From: Ailurus styani
Taxonomy: Eukaryota > Chordata > Mammalia > Carnivora > Ailuridae
Assembly (NCBI GenBank): GCA_002007465.1
Contig: LNAC01000847.1
Span: 479,490 to 543,489 of the forward strand
Direction: 5' to 3'
Length of the DNA: 64,000 bases
The notes under the pieces are model-generated. The model searched no databases. It saw only the letters and a program-made list of their open reading frames with translations, and was not told the DNA's origin. A program made the translations under genes and the position numbers. Position 1 is the first letter of the stretch. The number at the start of each line of letters is the position of its first letter. Below are positions 37,001 to 49,471 of this stretch, in pieces.

Positions 37001-37022
37001 CTAAAAAAAAAAAAAAAAAAAA
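37001..37022. repeat. poly-A run
   Basis: About 20 A bases with no recognised retro-element upstream. Could be the tail of a decayed insertion. Confidence 0.7.
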
Positions 37023-37900
37023 TCACCTTCTGAAAGTCCACACTAGTTATCTGAAAAAACAAAGGTGAAGCACAAACTATGTGATCCATCAGAACATGAA
37101 ATAAACGTGTGTTGCTACTCTGTGATTTTGGTCTTTATCCCAGTCTGACCCATTTCTTCAGATTATTACCTCAAGATGCTCTCCCATGGAGTTTGCACTG
37201 AGTATACTTTAATCCAGTTTCTTAAAAATCCATAACAAATTACTAGGGTCTCAATGACTTATCAAAACTCCTATGTTTCAAAAATGATACATAAGAAATA
37301 TAATATTCAGTAAGTGTGAATAAAGTTATTTTACACCTGCAGGGTGGAATTGTTCTACTGGAGGAGAGCAAGAAAAAAAAAATACAAGTTCATATGCCAA
37401 GACTAGAACCTTGCTGTCACTCTAAAGTGTATTCCTTCTAAATTTACTAACTCAAACATCCCATGCTTCCAATGTGGATCTCTTAGCCTCCCATTTTGCT
37501 TGTGCAATTCCCCCATTAGTAATGGTCTTAATGCTCTTCAAGACCTCTGCTATATTCTGTGTTACCAAGTGCTTAAATTAGAGACACCAAAACTTATACT
37601 AATGTTTCAAATTGCTGATCTGTTATTTATTACCTGTATAATCTTAGGTATGGTTCTCTTTACTATAAAATAAATGTAAGAATAACATCTTACATTTAAG
37701 TAATAATAATAACTACATCATAGGATTTTCATAAGAAATGAGTAAACAAATATTAAGTATTTAGATGAGTTTTTGGCATGGTAAGCAATAAATAATAATA
37801 ATTATTATTGCTATTATTATTTATTCCTCCAATTTTTCTTTATCCATTTAGTTTGTCCCTGTTTTCCCTTGATTTAGGCTCGATTTTCAATCATTTCAAA
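37023..37900. other. no recognisable gene
   Basis: AT-rich, with a short (TAA)n-like patch near 37788-37825. Nothing coding seen. Confidence 0.35.
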
Positions 37901-38239
37901 AAACTTTGTAAAAATGTGAAACCCCTTGTTACTTAGTTCTTCCATTATGCCCTTCTTAGAAAATTCAAATTCTGGATGAAAATACCCATGTTCACAGAGA
38001 AAGCTATACATATATACAAAAAAAACAGCATCATGATATAGTCAGGGTCACTGATTAACTGAGCTCTCATGACTCCCCATCAAGGAAACACATTTCTTTA
38101 GTCAATCGCCCACTATTCCATTCTTCTGAGCAACTATTTAAAACTTTCATCTTCCCTTCTGATTTCCAAGCCATCGCTATTTCACTCCCTCATCTTTGGC
38201 AAATTGCCTTTCTTTCTATTTTTATGACAAAATAAAAGC

Positions 38240-38820
38240 CTTTAGGTGGTGTTCCCTAAGAATGCTGCTATCACTTCTCTAAATCTATTTCTAAAGATGG
38301 ATCACTGTCTTTTCTCACCAGAAACACCATTGTGTTTCTGGTCCTCTTCCTATCGAACTGGAATCCCCACAGATGGAACTGGATTCTACCTTCTACCTTC
38401 CCTAAAGTCACACGCTTTCAATTTTCACGTCTTCTTTTACTTCCTAGAACTACCTTAATAGCATCTAATTATTTCTGATCACTCCAACCTGATAACATTG
38501 CTCCCTGAATCCTACATCTCCTTCCTCCTATGCAGAGCCAGAAAGTCAAAAGAAGTTTGTTGTCTGTACTGACTGTCCCCATTTCCTTCCTGTCCATTAA
38601 TTTATTCATACATTCCATTATCTATTTCAATCTAGCTTCAGCTCCTATTCTTCCATGGATATGCCTCATGTCACTAATTATGTCCATGCCATTTATTCTA
38701 GAGAATATTTATTCAGATCTCCTCTTATCTGATCTTCCAGAAGCATTCAATAAGGGTGGCTACTCTCCATCTTAAAAAATTCTCTTCTTTCATTTTTAGA
38801 AACATTCTAGTTTTAAATAG
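38240..38820 (+). mobile_element. possible L2 reverse-transcriptase remains
   Basis: C/T-rich sequence of the texture seen in mammalian L2 ORF2. No intact RT motif is left. Weakly supported; open frames at 38246-38458 and 38530-38775 may be its shadows. Confidence 0.3.
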
Positions 38821-38821
38821 A

Positions 38822-38975
38822 ATGGCAGGTAAGGGGATGGATGAAATAGATAAAGGGGATTAAGAGTACTCTTATGGTAATGAACACTGAGAAATGTATA
38901 GAAATGTTCAATCATTATAATGTGTACCTAAAACTAATATAACTCTGTATGTTAATTATACTTGAATTAAAAAAA
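38822..38975 (+). mobile_element. carnivore L1 3' end, 5'-truncated
   Basis: 'tgtgtacctaaaactaatat', then 'ctctgtatgttaattatact' and an A-rich tail match the 3'UTR end of L1 copies in carnivores. Confidence 0.7.
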
Positions 38976-39040
38976 TCTATTTTCTCTTTGCCTTCTTGGC
39001 CATTCTCCACAGTTTTCCCATTCTTTTCCTAAATGATTGG

Positions 39041-39268
39041 TTTTGGTTTTTGTTGTTCCTGTTTTTTTTTTATATATATTTTATTTATTTGACAGAGAGA
39101 GAGAGCGCGCGCGCATAAGCAGGGGGAGCAGCACACAGACAGAGAGAGAGAAGCAGACTTCCTGCTGAGCAGGGAGCCCCTTGCACAATGTGGGCTCCAT
39201 CTCAGAACTCTGGGATCATGACCTGAGCCGAAGGCAGCTGCTTAACTGACTGAGCCACCCAGGTGCCA
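39041..39268 (-). mobile_element. old CAN-SINE
   Basis: Reverse copy with an alternating GC patch (GCGCGCGCGC at about 39105-39114) in the simple-repeat part. Flanks 'taaatgattg' and 'taaacgattg' are a near-perfect target duplication. Confidence 0.92.
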
Positions 39269-39440
39269 TAAACGATTGTTAAATATTGGAATTCTTTAAG
39301 ATTTTACTATGCTCTTTTCTTTATTTCATTTCATATTCATTTCCATGCCTTCAACTACATCTCCATACCTATCTAATTTGTCCAGCATTCTCAGATTTCC
39401 ACACCACGGCCCATTTCTGTCCTTTGGGCTGTGTGTCAAA
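39269..39440 (+). mobile_element. L2 ORF2 remnant split by the SINE
   Basis: 'ccatgccttcaactacatct' and the next bases parallel the L2 RT region just before its YADD box ('ggctttaaataccatctata'). The frame 39286-39537 is a remnant at best. Confidence 0.35.
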
Positions 39441-39454
39441 TATAATTATTAAAT

Positions 39455-39820
39455 CTATTCATCCACTCACTCATTCACTCATTCAACAAATGCTTACTAA
39501 GCACTTGCCATGTCCCAGGAAGAGTTCTCCGTGCTAGAGATACAGAGTGAACAGACACACACAACTTTCTGCCCTCACAGATCTTCATTATATTGAGAGA
39601 TATACATTAAATATTATAAACAAGAAACATATTATAAATTAGTTATGAGTTCTCAGGAAAAAAAATAGGAAAGATGGATAAGAAATGATGATGATGTAAA
39701 TTGGGTTACTTTTAGATAGTAGCCTTCTCTAGGAAGGTAACGTTTGCAAGAAATGAAGACTAGGAGGAAGTAAGTCATGTCAATATATACAGGCAAAGGG
39801 AAGAGCAAATGCCAAGGACA
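39455..39820 (-). mobile_element. L2 3' region, long fragment
   Basis: Antisense L2 landmarks in order: 'cattcactcattcaacaaat', 'gcttactaagcacttgccat', 'gtgctagagatacagagtga', 'agccttctctaggaaggtaa', then 'gggaagagcaaatgccaagg'. Confidence 0.85.
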
Positions 39821-40611
39821 CTTTGTCACTTTTCTTTTCTATTTTTCTTGTGTTCTGTGAAACTTTTCTTATGGTTTGTCTCCACTCTCTCTTATTGAAT
39901 TTTCAGTCATGTATAATAACTATCCATTGCCCAGCAGGTTTTTTTTAATTTTCTTATTCCTTTTCTTAATTGTTTACTTTGCAATAAGTGATAAATATGA
40001 TTTATTATTTGACTAGTAGTGTCTTATCTTCATGCAAGCAGATCCCCTTTTAATTTCTTTTAGAAGCAGGATATAAATGATAGATAACAAAATAAATCAT
40101 ATCAAAATACATCAATATGTCAACTGAGCTTTTACTTTGTGAAGGGCACTATGCCTAATAGAAAAAGAGATGCAAAGAAGCCAGATTGTGGTGGGCTGAG
40201 GTATGACTGGGAGGTAAAGGCATGGAGTCACACTGTTCAGACTACACATTCCAAAAGCTTGGCAGTGAAACATGTTCCAGATAAATTTGTAGTTGGATAC
40301 AGCACAATTCTGTCAGTTGGCTCTTAGTGAGTTCTTTCAGGCTTTTAAAACTATTTAATTATGAACATATGAGCATAAGCCTTAATTAAGACAAATCCTT
40401 CTTCTGCCTGAATAAAAACCACCAAGATGTTAGAGGGCAAGACTGGAAGTTTCTGTCCGAACCATTTTAGCCTCTCCATTTACAGACTGTACACTGTGCC
40501 ACACTACCAGGAACCGGCAAGCATATTCTCACACAGGCGGAGGGCTATTACTGCTTCAGTAAGAGCTCTGGACTTGTAAAAGAAACAGACAAGGCACCAC
40601 TGGGTCAGAAG
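39821..40611. other. no recognisable gene
   Basis: Mixed AT-rich sequence. The frame at 40139-40327 has no supporting splice sites or family match. Confidence 0.35.
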
Positions 40612-40625
40612 CAATTTCTACTACT

Positions 40626-40848
40626 TTTTTTTTTTTAATTTTATTTAAATTTAAATTTAAATTTATTTATTTATTTCACAGAGGGAGAGAGATCACAAGG
40701 AGGCAGAGAGGCAGGCAGAGAGAGAAGGGGAAGCAGGCTCCCTGCTGAGCAGAGAGCCCGATGATGCAGGCCTTGATCCCAGGACCCTGAGATCATGACC
40801 TGAGCCGAAAGCAGAGGCTTTAAAACACTGAGCCACCCAGGCGCCCAA
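40626..40848 (-). mobile_element. CAN-SINE (young type) with expanded TTTAAA tail
   Basis: Reverse copy flanked by CAATTTCTACTACT at 40612-40625 and 40849-40862. The tail contains three to four TTTAAA units (40644-40664), unlike the usual AAAT repeats. Confidence 0.96.
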
Positions 40849-40862
40849 CAATTTCTACTACT

Positions 40863-43800
40863 CAAAGTACATTTGTCCTTTGGACATCCCACATACGTTC
40901 CCTAAGAAATTTCTGTTATCAAAAATTCTGGGTATACTGCTTCAAGACTCACTTTCTGACACCCTGACATTGGGAATTTTATTCTCTGCTGTACTTGACT
41001 CAGCTCTCCTACTTACCCTTTTTGCCTTGGCTGACATTTCTGAAACTTAGCATTAAAAATATGTGTTTTAAATTTCTACAAACCCATATAATGGACATAT
41101 TTTTCCTCTTATGTATAGTCCCAGGTCTGACCCTGAAATGATTTCAGGTTATTTTTCAAAACTTCTACGGGATCCTATATCAATTTTTGGCATACTTGTG
41201 GTTGTTGTTTAATTTATATCACCAGTAGCATTTTTTCCTCAAACTGAACTGAACTAGCTCATGAAGACAGTCATGTAAATAGACATCTGTAAAAAAGTTG
41301 ATACAGGCAAAAGCAGCATATGAATGATTCAAAGTTTTGTTCTTACATGTCTTCAACATACAAGTTTATTAATCTTTTCAAATAAACAAATAAACATTAT
41401 TTTCTCAAACCAAAGGTATGAAATTATTACAATAAAAGCAATTAAATATATTAAATGCTGTATAATTATCTCATTTATATGGCTAAGGTTATTAGCTTAT
41501 ATATGATGTCTTTAAAATAACTCCCATTTGCAGTTACATTTCAAACTGCAGATCTGACACACCAGCCAGGAGGAATGCCACAGCCCCTGCTGTGCTAAAC
41601 TTACTGAAACAAATAGAAAAAATACTTTATTGTGTTTTGTTCCTGTTTTACTATTTTGTAATTGGACTACCCAACAGGAAATACTCTACTTTATAATATA
41701 TCACTGAGTTACTATAATGATCTTCTTTCATACTCTTCCTTTATAGACAACATAAGAATTTCTGAATTATTATTTTATATTTGGGCTAAAAATAGTATGA
41801 CCAAAAAACTCTTAAAAGACATTAATCAAAAAGGTGTTTTATAATTACTTATAATAATGGCAACTGCTCTTAATAACATGACTGAATATATATTTTTGAC
41901 AATGGTAATATGGGCTCACATACTTATATACAAATATCTATAAAATAAAACTACCCAAAAACAGAGAGATGGAAAGCATTCTGGGGGGGGTGGGGCATGA
42001 GCCTTCTTTGAATTTTTTAAAATGATAGACCATATATCTTACTATTTAAAGATTACCAAGTTGTTTTTTCCTTTTGATCATTAAATAAAACATGTCCTAA
42101 AAACAAAGTTTTCTATACAAAGTAGCTTTGAAATTTATATGTGGAGGTTGTCATTTACGGTTATATTTAACACTGCTTATATATTATCATGTATTTCATG
42201 GTTAATCTTGTCAATATTTAAAAAAACACTTTTATGAAAGTGCTAATATCTTCATTGAAGAATTAAAAGTAATCTTTACAAAATACTTGAAAACTCCACC
42301 CCATTTCTCCACATGTTTAGACCATCTTTAAAGTGAAAATAACTTTTAATGAAGTTATTTTGTCACTGAAGTAATAAAATTCATTCAAATGCTTTTTAAG
42401 TTGGGGTAGCTTTATAAACAATTATGCTAAGTAGCAATATAATTTCATTTCTAGTGGTAATGAAAAGTCTTATCACATTTTATTTAAAAGGGAAAATTTG
42501 TTAATATTAAATGTCACTTTTCTTAATCTTAATTCTCATTTAATGCAGACATCTCTGAGGGGGGGAGTATATATAATGGGATATTATATCCAATTTGGAG
42601 CTTCATATAAATAACACCTATTCCTTAAGTATTATCAGGATTAACTGAGGATCAGCTTATAAAGATACTATGAGATTTTATTTCACATAAAAACACATAT
42701 GATTTCTTTAGGAATAGAACAATTGTGAATATCACAATAAAAAATGGAAAGAAATTAAACATAATTTTGCAAATTATATCCTATTGTATGATGTCCTAAA
42801 ACTCTGTCCTAAAACTCACTATTTGTGAGGTTTTAACAAGCTATACAAATTCATTAGGGAAAATAAATCAATGCATTTATTTCATAAAACTTTAATTAGA
42901 TACATCCTTAATGTATCTTTGACATTATCTATCCCTGCAGAATCTCACAGATATTTATTTTCCTACACCAAAATCTAAGTCATTTGATTAGGTTCACCCA
43001 GGTATAGCATACTTAATGATACAGAACTCTCTTCTGAGAAAAGAAGAGGGAATTAAAGAAATTAGAAGACAACAGGTTGCATATTTCAGTTGTAAAAACA
43101 GACACTTCAGGAAAAGTAAGTGCTTAAGTGGTCATATAAAAGGCTCAATTAAAACTGATTTAGCTTTGTCTCTTAGGATTTTTAAACCTATAGTTCTGAG
43201 CATTGAATTGAGTTGACAGGATCAACTTATCCATAATTGTTCCTTGTTTAACTTGACCAATTAATTCTTTTCAAAGTAGAGAATTATTTCACTTGGATGT
43301 GAGGTACCTGAACATATACTATTTTTGTTTTGGAAAAAGAAAAATACTAATTAGACCCTTAATAAAATGTTTTCTTAAAACAAGCAATAACCTTGCTCTA
43401 TTTTGATTTACTTAAATGACATATAAATTGAAAACTGTTTTGAAAAATAATGTTCATAGAGGTTAAGGAAATTACTAAAAAGTATACAGTCCTAGTGACA
43501 GAGCCAAAATTAGAACCCTGCGACTGTAAGAGCCAGTTGAAAAGTAAAGGAAATAAATTTTGGTTTTGAGCAGTTGAGTTTGAGGTTCCCAATGAACATT
43601 CAAAAGATCAAGTAAGCCTTAGAATCATGGCTCTGGGGTTCAGGAGAGTGATGTGGCAGATAGTACAGACTTAGGAGACATACTAATATACAGACTCTGG
43701 ATAAAAGCAAAAGAAGTAGATTATACCACTTAAAGGCATGAAAGCAGTGAGAAGAGGACCAGGGATGAAAACTTCTTATGTGCTTATATTTTAGAAGAAA

Positions 43801-43900
43801 AATGACGGGGGCAGTGGATTAAATATTCTGCTTGAAATGAACAAAACAAAAAATAAATTATAAAAAAAAGAGATCTGTTCTTCTTTAAAGTTATAATGAC
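40863..43900. other. AT-rich stretch with no recognised gene
   Basis: SINE-free. G runs at about 41984-41990 and 42560-42566, and a tandem 13-mer at 42792-42817. No exon or RNA gene supported. Confidence 0.35.
42792..42817. repeat. 13-bp tandem duplication
   Basis: TGTCCTAAAACTC occurs twice with no spacer. Confidence 0.9.
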
Positions 43901-44121
43901 ATGTAATTGCTTATATTTACTCAGGACAGAACTCATTACCAAAACAACGTGTTAAGGTAGATAAACGGAGACGTCAACTTCTACGCAGAATGTAGTAGGT
44001 CACAGGAGGCCAATCAATGCTCCCATTGCCAAAAAAAAAAAAAAAGAAAAAAGAAAAAGAAAAAGCTAGATAAACCACAAACATTGTGTTTTTAGAGGCA
44101 TTGGAGAGCTGAGAAAGCAAA

Positions 44122-44166
44122 GAAAACTACACAAACTAAAGTTCCTGAAAACTACACAAACTAAAG
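44122..44166. repeat. 20-bp direct repeat, 25-bp period
   Basis: GAAAACTACACAAACTAAAG occurs at 44122-44141 and 44147-44166, separated by five bases. Confidence 0.95.
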
Positions 44167-44209
44167 GCCTTAACATGTGGCATCCAGGGAGAAATGGAGT
44201 GGAGTTTTC

Positions 44210-44239
44210 AAGTATTTTCTAAACAAGTATTTTCTAAAC
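44210..44239. repeat. 15-bp perfect tandem duplication
   Basis: AAGTATTTTCTAAAC occurs twice head to tail. Confidence 0.95.
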
Positions 44240-44469
44240 TCCCCTGAAAGGGGAGAACATTCTCAAGATGAGTTGAGGAGAAATCAGGAAAACTTCTAGT
44301 GATTATTAGGATAAAGAAAGAGGCATTATAATTGGAAACTTAAGAAGACATAGACACATCTGTTTCCTTACTGGACATATGCAGAATTCTAGTGGTGTGC
44401 AGGAGGCTTAAAGAGTGGGACTGAAAGATTCTAAAAGCAGACAGAAAAGGGGAGGAGGGGTAGATGAGA

Positions 44470-44755
44470 ATGAAATGAGAAGTGTTAGAACCGAAAGGAG
44501 AAAATGGACAAATCTCAAATCATCATTGAAGGCTTTACTAACTTTCTCTCAGAAAAAATAAATACTAAAATAAATAAAAATCAGCATGGATACTGAAGAT
44601 CTAGATAACATCATCAACAACCTTTAATTGATATTTATAGGACACTACACCCAACAACTGTAGAATAAATATTCCTGCCAAGTCCACATGAAACATTCAC
44701 CAAAAATAAACCATATGCTGGATAAAAGTCAACCTTTAAAAGACTGACACATTTT
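44470..44755 (+). mobile_element. L1 ORF2 fragment (endonuclease part)
   Basis: Wording runs from 'gataacatcatcaacaacct' and 'gacactacacccaacaactg' to 'aaccatatgctggataaaag', parallel to the sense EN region of L1 ORF2. It abuts an L1 in the opposite orientation at about 44756. Confidence 0.7.
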
Positions 44756-45567
44756 TATCACCCAAAGTCCATAGTTTACATAAGTTTACGATAAGAATTT
44801 TACAAATTCTGACAAGTGTATAAAGATGTGTATCCACCATTATAGTATCATACAGAACAATTTCTCTGCCTTAAAATCCCCTGTGTTCCACAAATTTCGC
44901 TCTTCCCAAGCCCCTGGCAACTCCTGATCTTTTTACGTCTCTATGGTTTCACCTTTTCAAGAATGTCATGTAGTTGGAATCATATAGTATATAGCCTTCA
45001 GATGGGCTTCTTTCATTTAATAATACACATTTAAGTTACCTCCATTTTTGCATGGTGTAATAACTCACTTCTTTTTAGTGAATAATATGCCATTGTCTGT
45101 ATGTACCACAGTTTACTTGTCCATTCATCCACTGAAGAACAACTTGGTTCCTTCCAACTTTTGCAATTATGAATAAAGCTACAATAAACATCCATGCACA
45201 GGTCTTCATGAGGAAGTTTCAACTCATCTGGGTAAGTATTTAGTGCAATTGCTCAATCATATCGTAAGAATATGTTTGGTTTTGTAAGAAACTGCCAAAC
45301 TATCTCCTAAGTGGCTGTACTATTTTGGAATCTCATGCAATGAATGAGAGATCCTTTTGTTTCACCTCTTTGTCAGCATTTGGTGTTGTCAGTGTTTTCA
45401 CTGTCTGAAACCTATGTATTCTAACAGGTATAATGGTACCTCACTGTATTAATTTGCCACTCCCTAGTTATGATATTGAGCATCTCTCCACATGCTTATT
45501 TTCCATCTGTGTATCTTCTTCGGTGAGTTGTATATTCACAACTTGGTGAGTTGTATATTTTGCCCTT

Positions 45568-45779
45568 TTTTGTTGCTGTTGTTGTTGTTAAAGATTTTAT
45601 TTATTTATTTAACAGAGAGATAGAGAGACAGCACAAGTAAGCAGAGTGGGAGGCAGAGGGAGACAGAAGCAGGCTCGCCGCTGAGCAGGGAGCCCGATGT
45701 GGGACTTGAACCCAGGACCCTGGAATCTGACCTGAGCCAAAGGCAGCTACTTAACGAACTGAGCCACCCAGGCACCCCA
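45568..45779 (-). mobile_element. old CAN-SINE nested in L1
   Basis: Reverse copy with a (GTT)n-containing tail at 45571-45590. The L1 resumes after 'cagttttgcccattttttaa', so 'ttttgccc' is duplicated at both ends. Confidence 0.94.
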
Positions 45780-46582
45780 GTTTTGCCCATTTTTTAATCA
45801 GGTTGTTTTCTTATCATCAAATTTTAATAGTTCATTGTATATTTTGAGTAACTGTCCTTCACCAAATATGTCCTTTTGAAAAATCTTCTTTTCCTAATAT
45901 GTGGTTTGTCTCCTCATTCTGTTGACAATGTCTTTCATAGCTCTTAAGTTTTTTTTTTTAATTTTAAGAAGGTGCAGATTATCAATCTTTCTTTCATGAA
46001 CCATGCTTTGCTATCGTATTTAAAAGGCATTGCTAACTCAAGATCACACAGGTTTTGCCTTATATTGTCTTCTGGGAATTTTCTAGTTTTTCAATTTAAG
46101 TCTATGATCCATTTTGAGTTAATTTTTGTGAAAGGTGTACATTTAGATTTTCTTTTGCATGTGGATATCATTTTTCCAGCCCTATTTCTAGAAAGATTAT
46201 GCACTCTCTATTGTATTGTCTTTGCTCCTGTATCAAAGATCAGTTGACTATATTTGCATGGGTCTATATCTGAACAATCTGTTCTGTTCCATTGGTTTGT
46301 CTATTCTTTAGCCAATGTACCGTCTCGCTTATTGTAGCTTTATAGAATGTCTTAAAGTAGCATAGTGCCAGTCCTCTGATTTTATTCTTTTCCTTCAATA
46401 TTGTTTTGCCTATTCTGAGTCTTTTACCTGTCCATGTTAACTGTAGAATCAATTTGCCAATAACCAAAAATACTTTGCTTGGATTTTGATTTGGATTGTG
46501 TTGAATATGAAGATAAAGTTGGGAAGAACTGACATCTGAACAAGAGATCTTCCTATCTAGGAACATGGGATATCTACTGGCT

Positions 46583-46627
46583 ACCTTCCTCCCTCCCTCC
46601 CTTCCTTCTTTCCTTCGTTCTTTCTAT
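46583..46627. repeat. (CCTT/CCTC)n pyrimidine repeat
   Basis: Irregular tetranucleotide pyrimidine array inside the antisense L1. Confidence 0.85.
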
Positions 46628-47344
46628 CTCATTTGTCAGAGTTTCAGAGTTTTCTTCCTATGGATATTGTATATACTTTTCTAGATTTATATCTACATAT
46701 TTTGTTTTCTTGGATGCTATTGTAAATACTATATTTTTGTCTCAAATTCCAATTGCTCATTGCTGATATTAGAAAAACTGACTTTTGTACATTAACCTTT
46801 TCTCTTACAACCTTGGTATAATTCCTTATTAATCCCAATGGGTTTTTTTTTAATCATTTTGTCAGATTTTCTACATAAACAATCATTTTATCTGTAAACA
46901 AATACAGTTCTATTTCTCCCTTCCCAACCAGTATACCTTTTATTTCCTTTCATTATCTTTTTGCATTAGCTAGGAATCTAGTAAGGTATTGAAATGGAAT
47001 GTTGACAGTGTACTGCCTCACCTTATTCCTGATCCTATTAGGTAAAACATTTTTTTTTATATTTGGGGTTTTTTATCTTTTTATTATTTAGAATAATTAT
47101 TTATGTATCCATAATAATTTTTCAATTATGGTAAAAATGCTAAGGGCAGTTAGTCTGAAACTATAAAACTACTGTCCAAAGTGGCTGTAAACTTTCCTTA
47201 AATAATGCTTTAGTTGTATCTGTAAAATTTTGATGTTTTATTTTCATTATTCAGCTCCAAATATATTTTTAATATCCCCGTGATTTCTTCTCTGTTCCAC
47301 GGTTATTCTGAAATGTATTGTTTAATTTCTAAGTATTTAGGCCA

Positions 47345-47565
47345 CTGTGGCTGAAAGTAAGTGAGAAACTGAGTCATAAAATATAAGGTCAAGGAAACAG
47401 TGAAGAAGATCTGGATTATATAGGGCATTGCTGGAATTTTCCCTTATACTCAAAGTGAGGTAGGAAGTCACTGAAGGGTTTTGAGTGAAGAAGAAACACA
47501 ATTTGATAAATTAATAAGATGTTTCTGTCTGATGTGTGCAGAATAGCCTTCATGGGGGCCAAATG
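47345..47565 (-). mobile_element. L2 fragment
   Basis: 'gccactgtggctgaaagtaa', then 'ggaagtcactgaagggtttt' and GAGTGAAGAAGAAACACAAT follow the antisense L2 order ('gccattggagggttttgagc'). Confidence 0.7.
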
Positions 47566-47705
47566 GAAGTATAGTCCTCAACCTTGGCTGCATTCTGGAA
47601 TTACTTGGGATGGTTTAAAAATACTAACTATAACCCTCCCCCATACACAAACACACACACACACACAATTTCATTTCATTAGTCTGGAGTTTGGCTTAGG
47701 AATTA
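47566..47705 (+). mobile_element. MER5A-type hAT element fragment
   Basis: 'agtcctcaaccttggctgca', then 'ttctggaattacttgggatg' parallels the MER5A start ('cagtggttctcaaactttag'). An (AC)n array at 47648-47667 sits in the middle. Confidence 0.6.
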
Positions 47706-48324
47706 AGGTATACTGCTTTTTAAGGTATACTACATTTTATAAGGTATATTACTATACCTACTTTTAAATACTTTAAAAAGTCCCTTCCTCCCCAAGACGA
47801 GTCCAGTGTGCATTCAAGGTTCCATGTATCATCACATTTAAACTGCATTTGTTGTTATATATAATCAGACAAAATGATAAATACAAATAATAAATACAAA
47901 ATAATAAAAGGTATTTAGTAATTTAGATATATCTAGAAAAATCCTAGTTTGCTCATAATTTTAAGTTACAAATAGCATTTATTAGAATTGATACAGACAA
48001 GATATCTTTCTGAAATAACTATCTCATCTATAGAAAAATCATGTGACAAATATATTTGTTATAACCCTTAAAACCATGCAAATTTTTGGTAGAAGTACTG
48101 AAAGAACATCAATTCTCTAAAGATTTCAGATGAACAGAATAATCTTGAATAAATATGAATTGTAGTATAAGACTTCTATTAACACCAAATAATAGTAGAT
48201 TTTCATTTTAATGGAATGACCCAACTCAAGGAATGATCCTCAGATTTTAACTAGTGATAGTGACTGGTTCAAACTGGCATCTAATGCTTTTTAAACTATT
48301 TGTGGTTTGCTTCTCTTTTTTTCA
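47706..48324. other. no recognisable gene
   Basis: AT-rich with no supported exon or repeat. Confidence 0.35.
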
Positions 48325-48558
48325 AGCCATGTGGGCAAACCATAAAACAGACTCTTAACCATAAAGAATAAACTGAGGGTTGTTGGAGGAGGGGTGGGTG
48401 GGTGGATAGGATAAATGGGTGAAGGGTATTAAGGAGGGCACTTGTGATGAGCACTGGGTATTGTATGTAAGTGATGAATCACTAAATTCTACACCTGCAA
48501 CTAATATTACACTGTATGTTAACTAACTGGGACTTAAATAAAAACTGAAAAAGAAAAA
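48325..48558 (+). mobile_element. carnivore L1 3' end, 5'-truncated, fairly young
   Basis: 'tgatgagcactgggtattgt', then 'agtgatgaatcactaaattc' and 'ttacactgtatgttaactaa' are near-consensus carnivore L1 3'UTR, followed by an A-rich tail. Less diverged than the L1s at 1870 and 44756. Confidence 0.85.
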
Positions 48559-49238
48559 ATAAATTATTAATATATTTTATTCATATTTAGTCATTTAATT
48601 GTAATTATGTATCAAAAACAAGTAAGTTTTTTCTTTTCATTGACAAAAATCTTATCCTTGTTTCACTCTTTTAAAAACAAAAAATCTGAACTCCAAAACA
48701 GCTTTTTCATCCAAACTGTTTAAATTTCAACACAATTCTTACCCCTGGGTGAGAAATGTCTCAAGCAATATTCTCGCACAGAATATGAAATTATAAATAA
48801 CTTCTAAGGGGATGAAGGAAAAATGAAATATGGGGGGAAAATATGACAATGACAAATATAATACCAGTAAGTAATTTAACCTTATTGTAAATCATTTTTC
48901 TTTCCCATCTTAAAAAAATAATAGTAAAAATAAAAATAAAAAACGTTTTTCTAAAGTCTCCTAAAAGATAGAGGAAGATATTGGCAAGATAATTGGTCTA
49001 TAAATAGCACTGATATCCATTAAAAGTATTACAAACACCCATTTGCACTAAAACTTGAAAGCTGATATTATGGAAGATTTCAAAATAAAATTACTATTAT
49101 TTCTTCTATTTGCATTCCAAAATAATGGTCCTTAAAATGGGAGAGAACTGTAGGGCTAAAAGTTAGGAAATATACTAAATTAAACTAATTTTCTTAGGAG
49201 GCTCTTTGGAAAACATTAAGATGACTGAACTTTAAACA
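48559..49238. other. no recognisable gene
   Basis: AT-rich sequence with short A-rich runs. Confidence 0.35.
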
Positions 49239-49253
49239 TCAAGAGCATTTTTT

Positions 49254-49456
49254 TTTTAAAGATTTTATTTATTTATTTATTTATTTATTTTGACAGAGAG
49301 AGATTACAAGTAGGCAGACAGGCAGGCAGAGAGAGGAGGAAGCAGGATCCCTGCTGAGCAGAGAGCCCGCCCGATGTGGGCCTCGATCCCAGGACTGTGG
49401 GATCGTGACCTGAGCTGAAGGCAGAGGCTTTAACCCACTGAGCCACCCAGGCGCCC
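49254..49456 (-). mobile_element. CAN-SINE (young type), 15-bp target duplication
   Basis: Flanked by TCAAGAGCATTTTTT at 49239-49253 and 49457-49471. The tail has six to seven ATTT units and the body a CCGCCCGA duplication relative to sister copies. Confidence 0.96.
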
Positions 49457-49471
49457 TCAAGAGCATTTTTT

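Larger units (their letters stand above)
44756..47345 (-). mobile_element. L1 LINE, long antisense copy, decayed
   Basis: Read on the + strand, it runs from antisense 3'UTR ('atccaccattatagtatcat') through ORF2. Landmarks include 'accacagtttacttgtccat', 'gaaactgccaaactatctcc', 'ttgagttaatttttgtgaaa', 'gttctgttccattggtttgt' and finally 'cattgtttaatttctaagta'-like wording near 47320. It is interrupted by an old SINE at 45568-45779 and has internal deletions. All frames are broken. The frames at 45972-46247 and 46264-46566 are shadows of it. Confidence 0.88.

Noticed and set aside
39105..39114. GCGCGCGCGC run as a Z-DNA or CpG-island signal
   Set aside because: It is ten bases inside the simple-repeat part of an old SINE, with no wider CpG enrichment.
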